Below, piece by piece: positions 8,540 to 15,450 of a DNA stretch of 49,899 bases. The first letter of the stretch is position 1, and every line of letters starts with the position of its first letter. Made by a program: the position numbers and the translations under genes. The notes beneath the pieces were generated by a model that had not been told where the DNA came from, ran no database searches, and saw nothing but the letters and a program-made list of their open reading frames with translations. This stretch comes from Verrucomicrobiota bacterium (GTDB lineage: Bacteria > Verrucomicrobiota > Kiritimatiellia > SS1-B-03-39 > UBA6053): contig JAFIGC010000026.1 of the NCBI GenBank assembly GCA_020831635.1, forward strand, positions 1 to 49,899, read 5' to 3'.

Positions 8540-9093
8540 CTCCTATAGGTCAATCTCACCAAATGCGTCTTTCTATAAAATGGGGATTCACATCAAGAAA
8601 AAAGCGGTGGAGCAGGGGGTAAATCACGGCTGATTTTTTGAGATTCGACCGATACGGATGCTGGATGAATGGTTCCCGGGATGAAGGGAATATCGTTATT
8701 TTCCGGTTGCACGCTCAGTCGTAGCGACACCCCCGCGGCAAGCACGGGGGCGGCTTTGGGGGGCGAGAGGGACTCATCGTGCACAGAGTCGTCGCTCCCC
8801 TCCGACAAGCGGAGGGGCGGCGGGAAGTCAGCAACCCAGCAGCATCCAACCTTCAAAAAATCAGCCGTGGGGGTAAATGTTGGTGCGGCTTTCCTGTGGA
8901 TCCATCGTCGTCCCGCATTCGCGAGTCTCTGGTGGACAGGTGTTGGGATACGCGCGAGCGAGCCCGCTGGATATGGGAATTGTATAAAATTCAACCCCGA
9001 CGTAATATTTATCCTTTTCAACTCAACACAAACGCGGCATATCCTCTCCATGCCGCAGTTGTTATTCCGTAATTTCATCCATCTCGTTTACCC
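8540..9093. other. 554-bp intergenic region with two GC-rich hairpins
   Basis: Open frames exist on both strands but none shows a family, a signal peptide or a ribosome site, and their composition is that of hairpin repeats. Two stem-loops are clear: 8730-8735 with 8745-8750 (CCCCCG/CGGGGG) and 8797-8803 with 8811-8817 (CCCCTCC/GGAGGGG). Both loops contain CAAG (CGGCAAGCA and GACAAGC), which suggests two copies of one REP-like unit. Nothing else is recognised. Confidence 0.55.
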
Positions 9094-9750
9094 ATGATTC
9101 AAAACACACCTCATCTTGAGATTGCGCCCGTGACCGGATCCGCGCAGTCGGAATTGTTGGATTTGTATGTGAGCCTTTTCCATGATCGGGAACCGCTCAC
9201 GAAACTCATTGGCTTGGGCCGGGAGCGAATGCGCTCGCTCGCGGAATCCATGCACGGCCGCAAACCGCAATCGGAAAATTTATGTTGGATGGCGCGCGAC
9301 GCGGCTCTGGAAAATCGGCCGGTGGCGTTTGTGGTTTGCGACGATCCGACGCTTCCCGGAGCGGAGACCTTGCCGGACAATCTCACGGACGCAGAACAGG
9401 AAACGGTCGCCGTTGTCGGCGGTTTTCTGAGTGAGATTCGCCGTCCGTTACCCGATCTCGTGGCGTGGGAACCCGGCGTCTGTATGCATGTGGCCGCATT
9501 GGGTGTCGCGCCGGGCTATGAAGGCCAAGGGCTGGCCACCCGCCTTCTGCAAACGGCGCTTGGCCAGGCCCGGCTTCGCGGATTCCGCCACGTTTTTGCC
9601 GAGTGCACCGGCCCCGCTTCGAGAATGTGTCACGAAAAATGCGGGTTTGCTTGTGTCCATTCCGTCTCCGCGGACACTTTTGCGTATCAGGGGGTTTTTC
9701 CCTTTTCAGGAAATGATCTGGTTGTGGACCTGATGCTGCGGAAGCTTTGA
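9094..9750 (+). CDS. GNAT-family N-acetyltransferase
   Basis: The 218-residue protein carries the acetyl-CoA binding signature of GNAT enzymes, LGVAPGYEGQGLATRLLQ (R/Q-x-x-G-x-G/A loop, about residues 133-150). Beta strands precede it (VAVVGGFLSEIR) and the usual RLRGFRHVFAEC and KCGFACVH follow. The family transfers acetyl groups from acetyl-CoA to amines; the substrate cannot be told. The N-terminal ~110 residues are longer than in a minimal GNAT domain. The last 45 bp overlap, tail to tail, the JetD-like gene on the other strand. Confidence 0.85.
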   Translation: MIQNTPHLEIAPVTGSAQSELLDLYVSLFHDREPLTKLIGLGRERMRSLAESMHGRKPQSENLCWMARDAALENRPVAFVVCDDPTLPGAETLPDNLTDAEQETVAVVGGFLSEIRRPLPDLVAWEPGVCMHVAALGVAPGYEGQGLATRLLQTALGQARLRGFRHVFAECTGPASRMCHEKCGFACVHSVSADTFAYQGVFPFSGNDLVVDLMLRKL

Positions 9751-10917
9751 TTTGAAAAGCATTAACCGGGGCAGGATTTGTTCCTCGTGGACGGCGTGTC
9801 CGGTTTGGGACATGACGGCGGAGAGGGCGGGGTTCCACGGCGTGTCCGGCAGGTTGGCCTCCAGGGGCGGGCCCGAAGGCGCGGCGGTGTAGGTTTCGGG
9901 ATCAAAATGCCAAAAATCCGCCGCGGGATATCGGCGGTGGAGGAAGTTGACGATATGAAGTCCGGCGGCATCGAAATCGGCCCGCAAATGTATCGGAATC
10001 CCGGCCGCCGAGCAGGCATCCAGCAGGCGCAGGCAGGCATGGGAAGGTTGACCTTCCGTGCAGACCAAGGCGGCGCGGACGCCGGATTCGGCGGCGGCTT
10101 CGAGAACGGCCGGATTTTCGCAGACAAAGACCTCGGGCACATTCGGCGTGCAAGGCTGACGGAAATGACGCAACAACATGCGGTTCGGGATGCCGTCCCC
10201 CGCCAGGGCATTGGCGGCCCGCGCCACGGAATGGTCTTCGCGGAAGCGGATGCCCAGAGTCAAGATGGTGCTGCTCACCTCATCGGGCGTCAGCCCGAAT
10301 CGGCGCCAAAGCGAACGGGTTTCGCCCGGCGGATGTCCGGCGTGGAGAGCCAACAGGCGGGTGAGCGGGCGGTCGCCGTCCAGCGCGTGGCTGTTGCCGA
10401 AGAGCCGAGCGGCGGTGCGGGTGGGCAATTGGTCCTCGGAATCCATTTCCCGAAGGAGGCGGTCGAGATCGAGCAACATGCTTTGCCCCGTTTCCGGATC
10501 ACCGCCCGCGAGACGGCGGAGTCCCAGAAAAAAAGCGTCGGGTTCGGCGGTGGCGTGTGACCAAGTTTGCCGAAGCGCGTCCCAAGCGGCCTCCCGTTCC
10601 CGGCGCAGGGCCGCGCGGAGATGCAGGGGGCCATCCACGATCTCCACCATTTCCCGAAGGCTTTCACAGAGACCCGCCGACCGGAGGATGGATTCCAGTT
10701 CATCGCGGGACAAACTGATGGAGGTTCCCTTGGGACTTTGCAGGCTGCGGCCCATGAGACTGCGGGCGGCGCGGAGTTCCGCTTCGCTCGGGTGTTTGCG
10801 CACAAAGCGGGACGGCAAGGCATGATCCAGTTCGAGCGACCTGCGGATCCGATCCCGCAGCCAGGTCCAGGCGGGATCGCGGAAAAGGTCGCGCAGGCGG
10901 TCGTGGGCGTCGGTCAT
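9706..10917 (-). CDS. Orphan JetD-type Toprim protein (TIGR02679/DUF3323-DUF2399)
   Basis: From ATG 10917 the protein has 403 residues. The frame stays open upstream only through a Pro/Asn/Thr repeat, so the longer start is unlikely. Its C-terminal half has a Toprim-like core: VFVCENPAVLEAA with Glu about 267, then HLRADFDAAGL with Asp 314 and Asp 316. This is the pattern of DUF2399; the N-terminal part fits DUF3323. Together they make the TIGR02679 family, known as JetD of type II Wadjet plasmid-defence systems, where JetD is the nuclease beside an SMC-like JetABC complex. No jetA, jetB or jetC lies within this window, and its upstream neighbour is a broken nicotinamidase. Either the set was lost or this homologue works alone. 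Confidence 0.75.
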   Translation of the reverse strand: MTDAHDRLRDLFRDPAWTWLRDRIRRSLELDHALPSRFVRKHPSEAELRAARSLMGRSLQSPKGTSISLSRDELESILRSAGLCESLREMVEIVDGPLHLRAALRREREAAWDALRQTWSHATAEPDAFFLGLRRLAGGDPETGQSMLLDLDRLLREMDSEDQLPTRTAARLFGNSHALDGDRPLTRLLALHAGHPPGETRSLWRRFGLTPDEVSSTILTLGIRFREDHSVARAANALAGDGIPNRMLLRHFRQPCTPNVPEVFVCENPAVLEAAAESGVRAALVCTEGQPSHACLRLLDACSAAGIPIHLRADFDAAGLHIVNFLHRRYPAADFWHFDPETYTAAPSGPPLEANLPDTPWNPALSAVMSQTGHAVHEEQILPRLMLFKSKLPQHQVHNQIIS

Positions 10918-11031
10918 GTTGCGGGGTCGGGTAAGGGGGATCGGTGAAAGGATGGACGAACCGTATACACGCAAAAAAGGATTGGCAAGCATGGGATGGC
11001 GGTGACATGTACCGTGCATGGGTTTCCAGTA

Positions 11032-11081
11032 GGGTTGGGTTGTTGGGTTGTTGGGTGGTTGAGTGGTTGGGTTGTTTGGTA
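11032..11081. repeat. TTGGGTTG-type low-complexity repeat
   Basis: The stretch repeats GGTTG/GGGTTGTT units (reverse: CAACAACCC). The same wording, on the other strand, occurs at 19582-19656, and looser forms at 44129-44186 and 45099-45146. All copies are between genes. Confidence 0.6.
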
Positions 11082-11172
11082 GTGGGCGTGGGCTTTGGGT
11101 CGGATGAGTCCGACTGAAACGCCACTTGCGGGGATGCATTTTCCAGCTTTCCGACTGTCGGAAGCCCTTTTT

Positions 11173-11721
11173 TCAATGTTTCCGAGTCGGAAAAATACCG
11201 CGACAGGCTTCGAGCCAGACGATGGTGTCGAATCCGTCTTTCACCGCGTCGAGGGCGGTGAATTTTACGCAGAAATCGGTGGCGAGCCCAGTGAGGACCA
11301 CCCGGGTGACGCCATGCTTTCGCAGCCAGTCGGTGTGGCCGGTGGCTTTACGGTGTCCGTTGTCGTAGAGGCCGCTGTAGCTGTCGATGGTTTTGTCGGT
11401 GCCTTTGGGAAGACGCGGGCGATTCGTCGGGTGTCGAGGCCGGGCGCGAAGCAGGCGTCGGCGGTTCACTGCACGCAGTGATCGGGCCAGAAGATCTGGG
11501 GAAGTCCGTTGAGTTCGCCCGCGTCGAAGACTTGGGCATCGGGATGTTGGCTGGCAAAGGAGCCGTGTTCGGCGTGGTGCCAGTCCTGGGTGGCGGCGAT
11601 GAGGTCGAAGCGGTCCACTTCGCGGTGAATGGGCGCGAGGATTTCATTGGCCTTGGGCACGGCAAGGGTGCCGCCGGGCATGAAATCGTTTTTGAATATC
11701 CACAAGGATCAGGGCGTTCAT
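11173..11721 (-). pseudogene. pncA: Broken nicotinamidase
   Basis: Three pieces in different frames together spell a complete nicotinamidase. From ATG 11721 comes MNALILVDIQ; then, after a frameshift near 11690, NDFMPGGTLAVPKANEI, ATQDWHHAEHGSFA and LPQIFWPDHCVQ. A TGA follows where the family continues, and after another frameshift come KGTDKTIDSYSGLYDNG, KATGH, VVLTGLATDFCVKFTAL and ACRGIF. The family's Asp of VDIQ, the metal-binding DWH...H and the catalytic Cys of ATDFC are all recognisable. Nicotinamidase turns nicotinamide into nicotinate in NAD salvage. Two frameshifts and one stop make a real pseudogene more likely than sequencing error. Confidence 0.85.
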
Positions 11722-11724
11722 GTA

Positions 11725-11853
11725 GTTTCCTCCAGGGTTGTGCATTCGTTCCAGCACATCCATGGGGACGGCTTTGTCGATTCCGGCGAGGGGAGCGAGA
11801 CCCCCGCAGGTGTCGCCGTCCATGGTGGCATGGCCGACGGAGGCGCCATTCGC
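11725..11853 (-). pseudogene. Possible NAD-synthetase remnant upstream of pncA
   Basis: Immediately upstream of the broken nicotinamidase and on the same strand, a short frame reads VGHATMDGDTCGGLAPLAGI before ending next to the pncA start. The Asp-Gly-Asp...Gly-Gly...Ala-Gly pattern reminds me of the C-terminal part of some NAD synthetases, which would fit a lost NAD-salvage operon. I cannot confirm this from memory, and the piece may be something else. Confidence 0.25.
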
Positions 11854-11909
11854 GGGTTTTTGAAAAATCGACCACCTTCCTGGGCGTAGGCCCCTCAGGG
11901 CCGGAGGCT

Positions 11910-11932
11910 GAGGACACTGATAGACACTGATC
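11910..11932 (+). repeat. CACTGAT 10-bp repeat, two units
   Basis: The sequence GGACACTGATAGACACTGAT has two CACTGAT cores exactly 10 bp apart. It belongs to the same family as the arrays at 28341-28440 and 30175-30205. Confidence 0.6.
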
Positions 11933-11992
11933 TTGAGTCTGGATTGATTTCCGATATCATGAATTCCGCACTCGTCACGCCGCACTCTGCAC

Positions 11993-12584
11993 TCAAAACG
12001 GGTTTGAGGGCGGGAAATTTCCGGTTTGGGTGGCGTTCGGGGCGTTGAGGTCATCGCCGGTATTGTTGCTGGACATACAAAAAGAAACCACACCCCTTTT
12101 GATCCACGCGAATGCCGTCACCTCCATTCTCGCGGGAAGTGGAATGAGATACGCTGCCGCGATTGGCGGAGATGCCGTGACTGCCGTTGTTGCGGGCGGT
12201 GGCATTTGAAATGACGCTTTCATTTGCGGAAATGCCCATGCCGGTATTATTTCGGGCGACGGAGTTTTTGTCACTGCCATCTGAAGTCACAATGCCTCTT
12301 CCGGCGTTTCCGGTTGCGGTCACATTCTTGACGATGACGCCAGGTCCCACGTAAAGTCCATCGCTTGTTGAATGCTCAAGCGCTCCATTCCCGTCGATGG
12401 CGAGATCTTCAAAGCGACCGTTTAGGTCATGAAAGGAAAAGGACCCCATCCATCCCAGAATCCCCTCCGCGCCCATGTTGGTGATGGTTCCATTGCGCAC
12501 GGTGATGTTTTTCGAGCCACTTGTGATATTCACACCCTGTTGGGATGCCGACGCGAATGTCTTCATGTTGATTGGCGTTTTCAT
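11993..12584 (-). pseudogene. Deleted, frameshifted duplicate of the beta-helix protein
   Basis: The frame starts with the same 13 residues as the neighbouring gene at 13636 (MKTPINMKTFASA), then jumps directly to QQGVNITSGSKNITVRNG. This corresponds to residue about 104 of the intact paralogue, so about 91 codons are missing, including the hydrophobic signal-peptide core. The repeats VARNNTGMGIS, ATARNNGSHGIS and STSRENGGDGIR follow. After DQKG the frame breaks; the homologous end (SFCMSSNNTGDDLNAPNATQ) continues in another frame to 11993. The first 34 bp around the start are identical at the two loci, which points to a tandem duplication followed by decay. Confidence 0.8.
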
Positions 12585-12628
12585 GAAAGTTGGGGGGTGG
12601 GGGATGGGGAGTACAAATGGGAATACGA

Positions 12629-13636
12629 TTAATCGTTGGGATGGTTTCCGGTGCGGGTTGCGTTGGGGGCGTTGATGTTTGCGCCATCGTTACTACTTGC
12701 CTGGCAAAAGGCGACCACACCCTGGTGTTCCACCCAAATGCCGTCTCCTTCATTATGACGGGCAGTGGAATTCGTGACACTGCCGCGATTGGCGAAGATT
12801 CCGTGACCCCCATTGTTGCTTCCGTCGGAGTTTGTGACATTGCCGTCATTGACCGAAATGCCATTCCCCCCATTAAATCGGGCGACGGAGTTTGTGACGA
12901 TGCTGGAAGCGGAGATTCCGTGGCCCCCATTACTGCGGGCGATGGAGTTTATGACGCTGCCGGCATCCGCTTGGATGCCGACACCCCCATTGTCGCGAGC
13001 AACGGAGTTTGTCACGTTGCCGGAAGCGGAGGAAATTCCCGCGGTCCCATTATTTCGGGCAACAGCGTTTGTGACGCTTCCATCTCTGATCGCAATTCCC
13101 CTATTGTCGTTCCCCGTTGCGGTCACAAACCTCACAATGGCGCCGGCGCCCCCACTGAGGCCATCGCTAAATTCACCCTCCGCGCCATTTTCGTCGATGG
13201 AAAGATGTTCGTAGAGGCAGCTTTCGGCCCAATTGGCTGAAATTCCTTCCTCTCCCATGTTTCGGATGGTTCCATTGCGCACGGTGACGTTTTGCTTGCC
13301 AAGCGCGATATCCACGCCACGTTGACCCGCGGCTTCGGTACCCTGAAGCGTGAACCCCATCAAATCCAGGGTTACGTTGTCGGCCGTAATCGTGATGGCG
13401 GATTCTCCGGTTTCAATGGTCAGATTTCCGGTCAGATAGTAGGATCCGGGTTCGGTGATGGTGTAGGGGACCTCTGAGATGGGGATGCGGGGTTCCACTT
13501 CTTCGAGGCTGCGCATGGTCGCCCCCGGCGGACCGGGGGGTTCCAAGGGTCCACCCTGGGCCATGGCCAGTGTGGGCATAAGGAGAAATGCCACAAGGGC
13601 CGATGCGAATGTCTTCATGTTGATTGGCGTTTTCAT
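12629..13636 (-). CDS. Exported right-handed parallel beta-helix protein
   Basis: The 335-residue protein has a signal peptide ending near AMA-QGG and a Pro/Gly-rich segment. A conserved entry (SEVPYTITEPGSYYLTGNL, GESAITITADNVTLDLMGF) follows. From about residue 170 there are roughly seven repeats of 18-20 residues of the form GSVTNSVARNNGGHGIS. This is the pectate-lyase-like parallel beta-helix (NosD/Beta_helix) pattern, in which each repeat is one coil. No catalytic residues are evident, so a surface or binding role is as likely as a lyase or hydrolase role. ATG 13636 and ATG 13618 are possible starts. A decayed second copy lies directly downstream. Confidence 0.8.
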   Translation of the reverse strand: MKTPINMKTFASALVAFLLMPTLAMAQGGPLEPPGPPGATMRSLEEVEPRIPISEVPYTITEPGSYYLTGNLTIETGESAITITADNVTLDLMGFTLQGTEAAGQRGVDIALGKQNVTVRNGTIRNMGEEGISANWAESCLYEHLSIDENGAEGEFSDGLSGGAGAIVRFVTATGNDNRGIAIRDGSVTNAVARNNGTAGISSASGNVTNSVARDNGGVGIQADAGSVINSIARSNGGHGISASSIVTNSVARFNGGNGISVNDGNVTNSDGSNNGGHGIFANRGSVTNSTARHNEGDGIWVEHQGVVAFCQASSNDGANINAPNATRTGNHPND

Positions 13637-13666
13637 GAGGGTCCGGGGTTTTGGGAGGTGGACGTT

Positions 13667-14635
13667 TTATTCTTGCAGGGGTTGGAGCGCGCGGATCCGG
13701 AAAAATTCCATGGCCGGCAGCTCTTGAAGGTCCAGTTGGATATTGGTGACGTTTCCCGCTTCCGGGGCGAAGGTTTCGGAAGCCGCTTCCCAAGGGTCGG
13801 CGGGTTCATCCGGGCTTTGCAGTTCGGCGGTCGATTCCACCCGGTACACCCGGAGGGGGGAAGAGGTGAATTCGAACCCGGCGGCATCGTCGTCGCCATT
13901 TTTGACGAGATCGAAAGAAAGAATCCGCAACGGGGCGCCAAGCTGGGTCGGATCGGTGCCGGCTTGGTAGTGCTCGAGGTCGGTGAAACCGTCCTCGGTG
14001 AAATCCGATTCTTCGTCGGCGGTATTCAGATTGCCGAAGTAGCGGTACTCCCAGGCATCCTCAATGCCGTCCCCATCGCTGTCCACCCGCAGAAAGGAAT
14101 CGGTTTTCAACTGTCCGTCGCCGAGGTGGATCCAGCCCAGATTGGCCGCGTAGGCGTAGCCCTTGAATTCGCCGGTCAGGAGGTCGATCCGGGGACGGTT
14201 GGGATCAATGGAATTTGCCCAGTTGAAATTGATCCAGCCGATATTGGCGCCCCAGGCATAGCCGGCGAGGTTGCCGAAATCGGTGAGGTTAACGCCATAA
14301 TCGGTTTCCGAATCATTGGCGTAGCTCCAGCCGTTTGCGGGTGCGCCATTGCCCAGATTGATCCACCCGAAGTTGGCTCCCCAGGCATGGCCGGACAGGA
14401 AAAAACCGCCGGTGACAACGCCGTCGTCAACCGAGGGTCTGAAATTAATCCATCCGCCGTTGGCCGCGTAACCGTACTTGGCCTCGTCGTTGATGGTGGA
14501 TTCCGCATGGAGGTTTCCAATGGAAAACCCCGTTGCAAACATCAGGAATGCGAGATTCGCGACACCGACCACGTTTCGCCGAAACCCGGACTGACGTTTC
14601 TTTTTGTGGGGGAAATGGAAGTGTTGATTTTTCAT
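13667..14635 (-). CDS. Exported protein with four G-x-A-x-x-A-N-x-G-W-I repeats and EF-like calcium segment
   Basis: An unusually basic signal peptide (KKKRQSGFRR then a hydrophobic core) should be cleaved near LHA-ES, residue 44. Four short repeats follow: YGYAANGGWINF (about 54-65), GHAWGANFGWINL (82-94), GYAWGANIGWINF (125-137) and GYAYAANLGWIHL (159-171). They are spaced by irregular 25-45-residue loops. Residues 185-230 (DSDGDGIEDAWEYRYFG...DFTEDGFTDLEHY) are a thrombospondin-type-3/dockerin-like calcium-binding stretch common in PVC surface proteins. The end, FFRIRALQPLQE, resembles other Verrucomicrobial exported C-termini. The function is unknown; the repeats look like beta-propeller or beta-helix blades. 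Confidence 0.75.
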   Translation of the reverse strand: MKNQHFHFPHKKKRQSGFRRNVVGVANLAFLMFATGFSIGNLHAESTINDEAKYGYAANGGWINFRPSVDDGVVTGGFFLSGHAWGANFGWINLGNGAPANGWSYANDSETDYGVNLTDFGNLAGYAWGANIGWINFNWANSIDPNRPRIDLLTGEFKGYAYAANLGWIHLGDGQLKTDSFLRVDSDGDGIEDAWEYRYFGNLNTADEESDFTEDGFTDLEHYQAGTDPTQLGAPLRILSFDLVKNGDDDAAGFEFTSSPLRVYRVESTAELQSPDEPADPWEAASETFAPEAGNVTNIQLDLQELPAMEFFRIRALQPLQE

Positions 14636-14833
14636 AAGGGGACCTCATTTCAGGGAATGTTGGATATCGACATTGTTGGCGTGGATGTGCACGAAGGAAA
14701 GACAGGGTCCTAACGGCAAGTGCGATGGCAAGCGAAAGGGCGGCGCATATTCGAAATACACGAATCATAGGTATTAACTATAGGTGGTGTATAGGAAAAT
14801 TAGTGAAATTTTTTGGGCGAAAAAAATTCAGAT

Positions 14834-15034
14834 TTACTTGCGTCGGTAGGCCGTGGCACCGCTTCCGACCACAATCAAGAGGATCCCGCCGATCATTTTG
14901 ACGAGGGAGCGGTCCGGGGGAGAGCCGGTGATCGCTTCGGTGATCTCACCCACGGGCGAGGTCCCTTCGCTGTATCCATAATAGACAAGGATGGCCCCGA
15001 TGACGATCAAGGCGATACCAATCATTCGATTCAT
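14834..15034 (-). CDS. DUF3185-family small membrane protein
   Basis: The 66 residues begin MNRMIGIALIVIGAILVYYG, have a polar centre ending in TGSPPDRSLVKMIGG, then a second membrane segment and a basic tail YRRK. This layout (two helices, TGSPxD in the loop) is that of DUF3185. The function is unknown; related small proteins are often linked to envelope stress. It is followed on the same strand order by a DUF1328 gene upstream at 15083-15259, with 48 bp between them, so the two may be co-transcribed. Confidence 0.85.
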   Translation of the reverse strand: MNRMIGIALIVIGAILVYYGYSEGTSPVGEITEAITGSPPDRSLVKMIGGILLIVVGSGATAYRRK

Positions 15035-15082
15035 TTTCTGATTCCTTCCAATTATGGGTTGCCAATCATGGGTTGAAGGGGC

Positions 15083-15259
15083 TCACAAGGGCGGAGGGCG
15101 GCCCCGCAGCGCACGTGCAAGCAAAGAAATCACCAATAAAACCAGGAAGATAAAAAAGATAATCTGGGCAATGCCCGACGCGGCTTGCGCGATTCCCGTA
15201 AAGCCCAAGATCCCCGCAACCACGGCGATGATGAAAAAGAGTATGGACCAGCCTAACAT
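15083..15259 (-). CDS. DUF1328 (YtjA-like) small membrane protein
   Basis: From ATG 15259 the 58-residue protein reads [20 protein letters not shown], a small polar turn with [10 protein letters not shown], then [18 protein letters not shown] and a short basic/Pro tail. This is the DUF1328 pattern. The start is fixed by AGGAG eight bases upstream; the longer in-frame start at 15319 would add 20 polar residues that the family lacks. It probably forms one unit with the DUF3185 gene downstream. Confidence 0.88.
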   Translation of the reverse strand: MLGWSILFFIIAVVAGILGFTGIAQAASGIAQIIFFIFLVLLVISLLARALRGRPPPL

Positions 15260-15450
15260 GACATTTTCTCCTGTTGATTGTGAAAATAATAAGGAGCGGA
15301 ATCTCGAATGGTCAGTCAAACATACTGGACCACAATTTCAGGATAAACGACGTTCCGGGTTGGGATCAAGGATAAATCCAATATTTTTTTTGTGAAAAAG
15401 AAGAATAGGTCATGGTTATTCGAAAACCCGTCGTGTATAGTTGTCATCCA

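Noticed and set aside
8593-9078. 161-codon minus-strand frame in the 554-bp spacer
   Set aside because: It reads through two GC-rich hairpins and shows no family or ribosome site.
10918-11139. 74-codon N-terminal extension of the JetD-like protein
   Set aside because: It codes only Pro/Asn/Thr repeats from the CAACAACCC array; the conserved protein begins at ATG 10917.
12590-13240. 216-codon plus-strand frame opposite the beta-helix gene
   Set aside because: Its regular pattern mirrors the beta-helix repeats on the true coding strand.
14445-14768. Signal-peptide-like minus-strand frame (MIRVFRICAALSLAIALAV)
   Set aside because: It overlaps the start of the GWI-repeat gene in another frame and becomes featureless; there is no ribosome site.
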